The notes beneath the pieces are model-generated. The model made no database searches. It was given only the letters and a program-made list of their open reading frames with translations, and had not been told where the DNA came from. From contig USSR01000171.1 in the NCBI GenBank assembly GCA_900557355.1, forward strand, positions 1-10,948: a stretch of 10,948 nucleotides of DNA, written 5' to 3'. Both the position numbers and the translations under genes were made by a program. Source of the stretch: an uncultured Bacteroides sp. (GTDB taxonomy: Bacteria; Bacteroidota; Bacteroidia; Bacteroidales; Bacteroidaceae). This document shows positions 1 to 6,054 of the stretch, one piece after another; the stretch's first letter is position 1, and each line of letters begins with the position of its first letter.

Positions 1-5
1 TTTCG

Positions 6-79
6 CTCTTCCTCTTGGACTTGAACCAAGGACCCTCTGATTAACAGTCAGATGCTCTAACCGACTGAGCTAAGGAAGA
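6..79 (-). tRNA. tRNA-Asn (anticodon GUU)
   Basis: Read on the minus strand this is a complete cloverleaf. The 7-bp acceptor stem (TCTTCCT with AGGAAGA) pairs perfectly. The D arm starts with GCTC and contains AGTCGGTTA. The anticodon stem is TCTGA/TCAGA around the loop CTGTTAA, giving anticodon GTT (Asn). The variable loop is GGGTC, and the T arm is CTTGG-TTCAAGT-CCAAG. The discriminator base is G at position 6, and the following bases (CGA) show that CCA is not encoded and must be added after transcription. It is divergent from the kinase gene that begins at 160. Confidence 0.97.
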
Positions 80-104
80 ATGTTGTTTTTTCTCAAATGC
101 GGTG

Positions 105-135
105 CAAAAGTAATAGGATATTTTGAAATATGCAA
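105..135 (-). promoter_or_regulatory. Candidate promoter for tRNA-Asn
   Basis: On the minus strand, 105-112 reads TACTTTTG, a full match to the Bacteroides -7 consensus TAnnTTTG. A TTG at 133-135 lies 20 bases upstream as a -33 element. Transcription would start near 98, leaving a leader of about 20 bases before the tRNA 5' end at 79. The -33 element directly abuts the plus-strand -7 element of the kinase promoter. This rests on a consensus match only. Confidence 0.6.
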
Positions 136-143
136 TATCTTTG
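136..143 (+). promoter_or_regulatory. Candidate -7 element for the kinase-protease operon
   Basis: TATCTTTG is an exact TAnnTTTG match 16 bases before the ATG at 160. No good TTTG -33 element is seen at the usual 19-21 base spacing; TTTTG at 121-125 is too close. A start site near 150 gives a very short, A-rich leader (ten A at 145-154), typical of translation starts in Bacteroidota. The element falls inside the open frame that could begin at 130, which argues against that longer start. Confidence 0.55.
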
Positions 144-159
144 CAAAAAAAAAATCGAA

Positions 160-1140
160 ATGGACAAAATAATTGGAATGGGCAACGCCCTTGTTGATGT
201 TCTTGCTACTCTCAACGACGACCAAATTCTAAACGAAATGGAACTTCCCAAGGGGAGCATGACTCTGATTGATGAAACGAAACTGCTGATAATCAATGAG
301 TGTTTCAGTGAAATGGAAACAGAACTGGCCACCGGGGGCTCTGCAGGAAATGCAATTCGTGGTATGGCATGCCTCGGAGCAGGAACAGGATTCATTGGTA
401 AGGTTGGCAATGATGCTTATGGAAAGTTTTATCGGCAAAGTTTGTTGGAACGGGGAACGGAAGCAAATTTATTAGTTTCTTCTGAGTTACCTTCGGGGGT
501 GGCTTCCACTTTTATATCACCTGACGGGGAACGTACTTTTGGTACTTATTTGGGGGCCGCCGCTACATTAAAGGCTGAAGACCTTTCACGGGAGATGTTT
601 AAGGGGTATACTTATTTGTTCATAGAAGGTTATCTGGTGCAGGATCATGATATGATACTTCGTGCCATTGAACTGGCAAAAGAAGCCGGATTGCAAATCT
701 GCCTGGATATGGCAAGCTATAATATTGTGGAGCAAGACCATGATTTCTTCTCTTTATTGATAAACAAGTATGTGGATATTGTGTTTGCCAATGAGGAGGA
801 AGCAAAAGCATTTACGGGTAAAGAACCGGAAGAAGCATTGGATGTGATTGCTAAAATGTGCAGCATCGCCATTGTGAAGTTGGGTGCCAGAGGATCACTC
901 ATTCGTAAAGGGACAGAGGAAGTGCATGTGCATGCTGTCACTGTGGACAGGGTAATAGATACGACCGGTGCAGGTGATTATTTCGCTGCTGGTTTCTTAT
1001 ATGGACTGACTTGCGGATATTCTCTGGAGAAATGTGGTAAGATAGGTTCCATCCTTTCAGGAAGCATCATCCGGGTGATCGGTGCAGAAATGCCTGCCGA
1101 GTGGTGGGAAGATATCAAAACGAGAATCAGTGAACTATAA
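160..1140 (+). CDS. PfkB-family carbohydrate/nucleoside kinase (adenosine kinase-like)
   Basis: A 326-residue cytoplasmic kinase of the ribokinase/PfkB family, predicted to transfer phosphate from ATP to a sugar or nucleoside hydroxyl. Seen in the sequence: the N-terminal strand with GNALVDVLA (8-16); the substrate-side glycine motif GGSAGN at 59-64; and the C-terminal PfkB signature DTTGAGD at 267-273, where Asp273 is the expected catalytic base and GAG forms the anion hole. Length is normal for the family. The frame is open from an ATG at 130, but the ATG at 160 is preferred: it follows an A10 tract and lies downstream of a -7 element at 136-143, and MDKIIGMGNAL matches the usual family N-terminus. 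The protease gene follows after 10 bases, so the two are probably co-transcribed. The exact substrate (adenosine, ribose, fructose or other) cannot be read from the sequence. Confidence 0.93.
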   Translation: MDKIIGMGNALVDVLATLNDDQILNEMELPKGSMTLIDETKLLIINECFSEMETELATGGSAGNAIRGMACLGAGTGFIGKVGNDAYGKFYRQSLLERGTEANLLVSSELPSGVASTFISPDGERTFGTYLGAAATLKAEDLSREMFKGYTYLFIEGYLVQDHDMILRAIELAKEAGLQICLDMASYNIVEQDHDFFSLLINKYVDIVFANEEEAKAFTGKEPEEALDVIAKMCSIAIVKLGARGSLIRKGTEEVHVHAVTVDRVIDTTGAGDYFAAGFLYGLTCGYSLEKCGKIGSILSGSIIRVIGAEMPAEWWEDIKTRISEL

Positions 1141-1150
1141 TAAACAGGAT

Positions 1151-2908
1151 ATGAAGAAAATACTGAAAGTACGCTGGATAGCTACCTTACTGTTAGTAGT
1201 AGGTGCAGTTGTCTTTTTTAGTTTCAAGAGTGGCGATAGCCGCAGTTTCCAGATTGCAAAGAACCTGGATATATTCAACTCCATTGTGAAGGAACTGGAT
1301 ATGTTCTATGTAGATACGTTGGACCCGAATAAGACGATACGTGAGGGCATCGATGCGATGCTGTATTCGCTGGACCCCTATACGGAGTTTTATCCGGAGG
1401 AGGATCGTAGTGAACTGGAACAAATGCTTAAGGCTTCTTATGGAGGTATAGGTTCTATCATCCGATATGAGCCGAAACTGAAGCGTACGGTAATTGTAGA
1501 ACCTTACGAAAATATGCCTGCTGCGGAAGTAGGATTGAAAGCTGGCGATATCTTGCTTGAAATAGATGGAAAGGATTTGACCGGAAATACGGATGTGAGC
1601 AAAATGCTTCGTGGGCAGGTGGGGACCAGTTTCCAACTGAAGGTTGAGCGTCCCGGTGAGGCAAAGCCATTAGATTTTACAATTGTCCGTAAGAACATCC
1701 AGTTGCCGCTTATTCCTTATTACAGCAAACTGGATAACAATATCGGTTATATCAACCTGAGTACTTTTTCCGGAAATCCGTCCAAAGAGTTTAAGAAGGC
1801 TTTCCTTGATTTAAAGAAACAAGGTATCACTTCATTGGTGATCGATTTACGTAATAATGGCGGTGGTTTGTTGGAAGAAGCTGTAGAGATAGCCAATTAC
1901 TTTTTGCCCCGTGGCAAGACGATTGTAACCACGAAAGGTAAGATAAAACAAGCCAGCAATACGTATAAGACATTGCGCGAACCGTTGGATACGGATATTC
2001 CTATTGCTGTATTGGTAAATAGCGGTACGGCTTCTGCTTCGGAAATTCTGGCGGGTGCCTTGCAGGATTATGACCGTGCAGTGATTGTAGGCAATCGCAC
2101 GTTTGGAAAAGGTTTGGTGCAGGTTCCGCGTACTTTGCCTTATGGTGGTACGATGAAGGTGACTACTTCCAAGTATTATATTCCCAGTGGTCGTTGTGTA
2201 CAGGCGATAGATTACAAGCATCGTAATCCGGATGGTAGTGTAGGACGTATTCCTGATAGTTTGACTACTGTATTCCATACGGCTATCGGACGTGAAGTGC
2301 GTGATGGCGGTGGTGTGACACCGGACGTTGTAGTGGAACAGGAAAAGTTACCCAATATTTTGTTCTATCTGGTGAATGATAATCTGATCTTTAATTATGC
2401 TACGCAATACTGCTTGAAGCATCCCACAATCGCTTCTCCCGAGAATTTCGAAGTGACGGATGCTGATTATGCAGAGTTTAAGGAAATGGTGAAGAAGGCG
2501 GACTTTAAATATGACCAGCAGAGCGAGAAGATTCTGAAGAACTTGAAAGAGATGGCCGAATTTGAAGGCTATATGAAAGATGCTTCCGAAGAATTTAAGG
2601 CACTTGAACAAAAACTTAGTCATAATCTGGACCGTGACCTGGATTACTTTGCAAAAGATATCAAGAACATGATAGCACAAGATATCATCAAACGATATTA
2701 TTTCCAGCGTGGTGGCATCATCCAGCAACTGAAGGATGATAATGACCTGAATGAAGCAGCGAAGGTACTGGGTAACTCGGAGGAGTATAAGAAAATGCTG
2801 AGCGTGCCGGAGACTACGGTCATAAAAGAGAAGGGCAAAGAAACAAGCTTGGTGAATTTTAATTCATACCGAAAAAACAGTCTGATGATTTTTGACTATG
2901 TAGTTTAG
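1151..2908 (+). CDS. S41-family C-terminal processing peptidase (CtpA/Prc-like)
   Basis: A 585-residue envelope protease. Residues 9-25 form one hydrophobic helix after a basic N-terminus, so it is probably anchored in the inner membrane with the catalytic part in the periplasm. A PDZ domain lies at about 95-175 (GGIGSIIR, then NMPAAEVGLKAGDILLEIDG), which in this family binds C-terminal tails of substrates. The S41 core follows: IDLRNNGGG at 231-239, then SGTASASEILAGALQD and FGKG. By alignment to E. coli Prc (Ser430, Asp441, Lys455), the serine-lysine dyad is Ser295 and Lys320, with Asp306 as third residue; spacings of 11 and 25 are conserved. About 200 charged helical residues follow the core. 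The open frame extends back to 1082 inside the kinase gene, but the start at 1151 directly precedes the membrane segment. It is 10 bases after the kinase stop and probably in its operon. Substrates are unknown. Confidence 0.95.
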   Translation: MKKILKVRWIATLLLVVGAVVFFSFKSGDSRSFQIAKNLDIFNSIVKELDMFYVDTLDPNKTIREGIDAMLYSLDPYTEFYPEEDRSELEQMLKASYGGIGSIIRYEPKLKRTVIVEPYENMPAAEVGLKAGDILLEIDGKDLTGNTDVSKMLRGQVGTSFQLKVERPGEAKPLDFTIVRKNIQLPLIPYYSKLDNNIGYINLSTFSGNPSKEFKKAFLDLKKQGITSLVIDLRNNGGGLLEEAVEIANYFLPRGKTIVTTKGKIKQASNTYKTLREPLDTDIPIAVLVNSGTASASEILAGALQDYDRAVIVGNRTFGKGLVQVPRTLPYGGTMKVTTSKYYIPSGRCVQAIDYKHRNPDGSVGRIPDSLTTVFHTAIGREVRDGGGVTPDVVVEQEKLPNILFYLVNDNLIFNYATQYCLKHPTIASPENFEVTDADYAEFKEMVKKADFKYDQQSEKILKNLKEMAEFEGYMKDASEEFKALEQKLSHNLDRDLDYFAKDIKNMIAQDIIKRYYFQRGGIIQQLKDDNDLNEAAKVLGNSEEYKKMLSVPETTVIKEKGKETSLVNFNSYRKNSLMIFDYVV

Positions 2909-2939
2909 GTTATAGCTTGTAGCTTCTTAAAATAAGTAA

Positions 2940-3006
2940 CCGGATAATTTTACGGCCTATCTTTACCTTCCCGGAAAAGATAATCCATAAAGTTATCCGG
3001 TTTTTT
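2940..3006 (+). terminator. Rho-independent terminator after the protease gene
   Basis: CCGGATAATTTTA at 2940-2952 pairs with TAAAGTTATCCGG at 2988-3000 (13 bp with one G-U), followed at once by six T at 3001-3006. The 35-base apical part is not a simple loop: TATCTTT (2958-2964) can pair with AAAGATA (2976-2982), making a second stacked hairpin. It ends the tRNA-side operon and isolates the PUL from upstream transcription. Confidence 0.88.
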
Positions 3007-3019
3007 GGTGGAAAACAAT

Positions 3020-3027
3020 TACCTTTG
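3020..3027 (+). promoter_or_regulatory. Candidate -7 element of the regulator gene
   Basis: TACCTTTG matches TAnnTTTG exactly and lies 28 bases before the ATG at 3056. No TTTG is found 19-21 bases upstream, where the terminator stem lies; the nearest, TTTG at 3004-3007, is only 12 bases away. A weak -33 would fit low constitutive expression of a regulator. The AGTACC/GGTACT motif found before GH3 and susC is absent here, so autoregulation through that motif is not suggested. Confidence 0.5.
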
Positions 3028-3055
3028 CTGACAGGTTGCTTGTAAATCAATATAT

Positions 3056-5893
3056 ATGAGAATATCTCTGTTGTTATTTTGCATATTTTCTCTTTTTAGT
3101 AGCTTATCACGTGGTTCCTCTATTCCTTTCTCTCCCATCGTGAGGAGCTATTCCGTATCAGATTATAATGCAGGTATTCAGAACTGGTCTATCACCCAGG
3201 ATGATAGGGGAGTTATGTATATTGGCAATAACAAAGGTTTGCTGGAGTTTGATGGAAATAGCTGGGAGCTTCATGAATTACCTTCCAGGAATATAGTACG
3301 CTCTGTATATATCGGTAAAGACGGCAAGATATTTGTGGGTTCTTTTGAGGAGTTCGGATATTTCGAACGTAATTCATTGGATAGCCTTGTGTACCACTCT
3401 TTAAAAGATGAAGTGAAAGATTTCCAGTTTCATAATGATGAAATTTGGACGATTACGTCGGCACATGGGGAGATCGTATTTCAGTCTTTCGGTTCTCTGT
3501 TCTTTTATGACGGGCATACCGTGAAGGGGATTCGTACAAAAACTCTTCCTTTGAATTTATTTCAGGTAGGTGATACGGTTTATTCTCAACAGATAAACGG
3601 AGGGCTTTTTATTCTTGCAAAGAATGGGCTGGAAAATCTGATTGAACGAAAATCATTGGGCAACAGTGATGTGGTGGCAGGACTTCCGTATAATGATGGC
3701 GTTTTATTCCTGACACAAAAGAGTGGTGGTTTTGTTTATCAAAGTGGAAAGATACTGAAGTGGCATACAGAATGTGATGCCGAGCTTGAAAAGTACTCTG
3801 TGAACCGGGCTGTAATGACAAAAGACAGTTGCTATATTATCGGTACGCTTTCTAATGGGATTTATGCAATAGATAAAAAAGGACGTTTACTTTGGAAAGA
3901 GAATACGGACAGCCGCTTACAAAATAATACCATATTAGGGCTGTACTGTGATGCCGATAACAATGTTTGGGCAGCTTTGGATGAAGGTATAGCCTATATA
4001 CAAAATAACTCCCTGGTATATTATTATGAGCCCCCTTACCGGAAAATAGGAATGGTCTATGATGTGCTGGTGAAAGAGGATGAGGCTTATATCGCTTCCA
4101 ATCAAGGACTTTACAGGATTAGGAACAGAGTCCCCGAACTTGTGCCGGGACTGGAAGAGCAGGCATGGTTCGTTGGTGAATGGGGAAAACAGATTTTATG
4201 CGGACATAATAAAGGAACTTTTCAGATATCGGGTTCGCAGGCATCGCTGATTTCGGATGTGAGAGGAGCGATGTGCATGAAAGAAGTCAATCTGGAAGGA
4301 CGTTCGTTCTTATTGCAAGGTACCTATACGTTTCTGAATTTATACAATGAGGAGCCTTCGGGTATCTGGAGGTTTCTGCGGTCGTTAGGCGGGTTTACCC
4401 ACATGGTGCGGGAGATCGAGATGGATCCGCAGGGGAATATCTGGGTGAAGCATTTACGGAAAGGATTATTCCGTTTTCGGATTAATCCGGATCTGAAACG
4501 GGTAGAAGATGTCAGAACCTATATGGAACTGGGTGATGTGAAAGATGGGGACTTCTCTTTGTTTAAGATCAACGGACGGGTTGTTTTTTCAAATGGGGAA
4601 ACGTTTTACACTTACGAAGATATGAATGATTCTATTATTCCTTATGAATCGATGAATGAACAATTGGCGGATTTGAAAGGAATACATAGTGTGAGTCATG
4701 CAAAAGGCAATCTATACTGGTTTGTCAGCAGTAAGATGGCATATTTAGTGAAATGTGAGATGAATGTTTTCCGGATTGAACATAGTATTCCGTTTTCTTT
4801 GTTTGATGGTTTGTCGATAGAGGAGAGAGCGGCGATGGTTTATGACAAGGAGAGTGGCAGTTCTTATCTCTGCTTGAATAATGCTGTTGCCCGGATTGAT
4901 TCAGATAGTTCTCTTTTGTACAAGTCCTCTATTAGGCGCTCTTTGTGGATCTCAGCTATAACGACTGAGTCGGAGTGGACGGGAAAAGTAAAACGATTGT
5001 CGGTGCAAAAAGAGAACAAGATTGATGCAGATTTGAATACCGTATGCTTCTCTTTATGCTATCCGGTTTATAATGACTATACTTACAAGGTAAGGTATAA
5101 ATTGGAAGGACTATCTGATCAGTGGGTGGAAGGTGACCGCAGCCTGCAGAAGAAATATACCCGTTTGCCATTTGGGGCGTATGCTTTCAAAGCTGAGATT
5201 TATAATGAGAATGAAGTATTGGCATCGGTAACGCTACCTTTTGAAGTTTTGAGGCCTTGGTATCTATCATATTGGGCTATCACCGGTTATGTTCTGATTG
5301 GGGTGTTGCTGTTATTGTTGTTGCAATACGTCGTTTATCAGTCTGTGAAGAAGAAGAAAGACAGGGTGATTGAACAGCAACGCATTGCCCATCAAGCTGA
5401 GATAGAAATACAGGAAAAGAAGATTATTGAATTGGAAAAAGAGCAACTGGAAGCTGATTTACGTTTTAAGAGTAAAGAGCTGTCCGGAGTTGTGATGACC
5501 AATATTGCCCATCAGGAGTTTTTGAATTCGTTGAAAGAAGAAATACAACAGCAGAAGTTATCAGGGCAGTATACGCGGAAGAATCTGGATAAGCTCTTAG
5601 TATTGATTAATCAAAGTATCGTTTCAGATGAGGAAAACTGGAATATGTTTCAGGCGAATTTTGACCGGATACATGAGAACTTCTTCCGAAACCTGAAACA
5701 ACAATATCCGGATCTGACAGCAGGTGATTTACGTTTCTGTGCTTTACTCCGCCTGAATATGCCGACAAAGGAGATTGCCAAGCTGCTGAATATATCGGTG
5801 AGAGGCGTAGATGCAGCAAGGTATCGCTTGCGTAAGAAATTTAATCTATCTCAGGAAGATAGTCTGACGGATTTTATGATTAATTTTAAATAG
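3056..5893 (+). CDS. SusR-like membrane-spanning regulator: beta-propeller sensor, Y_Y_Y domain, LuxR-type HTH
   Basis: A 945-residue one-component sensor-regulator. Residues 1-21 are a signal-type hydrophobic N-terminus. About 30-620 carry repeated two-component-regulator-propeller strands (SITQDDRGVMYIGNNKGLLEFDG near 45-70; GKIFVGSFEEFGYFER). About 660-733 form a Y_Y_Y (triple tyrosine) domain (YKVRYKLEGLSDQWVEG). A single membrane helix at about 739-761 is followed by a basic stretch KKKK and a long charged coiled coil (about 765-840). The last 60 residues hold a LuxR/GerE-type HTH (LTAGDLRFCALLRLNMPTKEIAKLLNIS, then VDAARYRLRKKF). There is no histidine-kinase, ATPase or receiver domain between membrane helix and HTH, unlike hybrid two-component PUL regulators. 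The inferred role is to bind a glycan fragment in the periplasm and act directly on promoters in the cytoplasm. It lies directly upstream of GH3 and susC, the likely targets. The ligand is unknown. Confidence 0.92.
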   Translation: MRISLLLFCIFSLFSSLSRGSSIPFSPIVRSYSVSDYNAGIQNWSITQDDRGVMYIGNNKGLLEFDGNSWELHELPSRNIVRSVYIGKDGKIFVGSFEEFGYFERNSLDSLVYHSLKDEVKDFQFHNDEIWTITSAHGEIVFQSFGSLFFYDGHTVKGIRTKTLPLNLFQVGDTVYSQQINGGLFILAKNGLENLIERKSLGNSDVVAGLPYNDGVLFLTQKSGGFVYQSGKILKWHTECDAELEKYSVNRAVMTKDSCYIIGTLSNGIYAIDKKGRLLWKENTDSRLQNNTILGLYCDADNNVWAALDEGIAYIQNNSLVYYYEPPYRKIGMVYDVLVKEDEAYIASNQGLYRIRNRVPELVPGLEEQAWFVGEWGKQILCGHNKGTFQISGSQASLISDVRGAMCMKEVNLEGRSFLLQGTYTFLNLYNEEPSGIWRFLRSLGGFTHMVREIEMDPQGNIWVKHLRKGLFRFRINPDLKRVEDVRTYMELGDVKDGDFSLFKINGRVVFSNGETFYTYEDMNDSIIPYESMNEQLADLKGIHSVSHAKGNLYWFVSSKMAYLVKCEMNVFRIEHSIPFSLFDGLSIEERAAMVYDKESGSSYLCLNNAVARIDSDSSLLYKSSIRRSLWISAITTESEWTGKVKRLSVQKENKIDADLNTVCFSLCYPVYNDYTYKVRYKLEGLSDQWVEGDRSLQKKYTRLPFGAYAFKAEIYNENEVLASVTLPFEVLRPWYLSYWAITGYVLIGVLLLLLLQYVVYQSVKKKKDRVIEQQRIAHQAEIEIQEKKIIELEKEQLEADLRFKSKELSGVVMTNIAHQEFLNSLKEEIQQQKLSGQYTRKNLDKLLVLINQSIVSDEENWNMFQANFDRIHENFFRNLKQQYPDLTAGDLRFCALLRLNMPTKEIAKLLNISVRGVDAARYRLRKKFNLSQEDSLTDFMINFK

Positions 5894-5916
5894 TTGATTC
5901 TTAACGTAATAATGTG

Positions 5917-5949
5917 AAAGGAAGTACTAAAATAGTACCTCCTTTTTTT
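5917..5949 (+). terminator. Rho-independent terminator after the regulator gene
   Basis: AAAGGAAGTACTA (5917-5929) pairs with TAGTACCTCCTTT (5933-5945) around an AAA loop, with one A-C mismatch (5923/5939), and runs into seven T (5943-5949). It lies 23 bases after the regulator stop codon. Its 3' arm contains AGTACC (5934-5939), the same half-site seen in the inverted repeat before susC, so the terminator and a possible regulator site overlap. Confidence 0.82.
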
Positions 5950-5981
5950 GTGTTTTGCACTAAAGGTACTTTTGTTGTAGC
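5934..5981 (+). promoter_or_regulatory. Candidate operator upstream of GH3 (AGTACC...GGTACTTTTGTTGTAGC)
   Basis: The 17-base element GGTACTTTTGTTGTAGC at 5965-5981 matches 15 of 17 positions with the element at 8478-8494 before susC, in the same orientation. An inverted half-site AGTACC lies at 5934-5939, 25 bases further upstream. The 17-mer ends 31 bases before the proposed -7 element of GH3 (30 bases at susC), so it covers the region just upstream of -33, where an activator would sit. Binding by the adjacent SusR-like protein is inference from position and recurrence. Confidence 0.55.
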
Positions 5982-5987
5982 TCTGTA

Positions 5988-6020
5988 TTGTGGCGGTTTA
6001 AGGTGCTTTCTCTTTATTTG
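5988..6020 (+). promoter_or_regulatory. Candidate GH3 promoter (weak consensus)
   Basis: TTTATTTG at 6013-6020 matches TAnnTTTG at all but one position (T for A), and TTG at 5988-5990 is a possible -33 at a stretched spacing of 22. The following bases, TTTGCAG, are identical to those at the susC -7 element. The 5' leader would be about 28 bases, ending in an A-rich stretch before ATG 6055. A poor promoter would fit dependence on an activator. The perfect-looking TACTTTTG at 5967-5974 is less likely because it lies within the shared upstream motif. Confidence 0.45.
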
Positions 6021-6054
6021 CAGCGAAATCATTTTTCTCCAAAAATAATAAAGA

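Noticed and set aside
1082..1150. N-terminal extension of the protease from the upstream ATG at 1082
   Set aside because: The extension overlaps the end of the kinase gene in another frame and would put 23 polar residues before the membrane anchor; the ATG at 1151 fits operon spacing and the usual N-terminus.
5967..5974. TACTTTTG as the GH3 -7 promoter box
   Set aside because: It matches the consensus, but the equivalent position before susC (TACTCTTG, 8480-8487) lies upstream of a much better promoter, and the match is part of the shared 17-base motif. A downstream box at 6013-6020 aligns with the susC -7.
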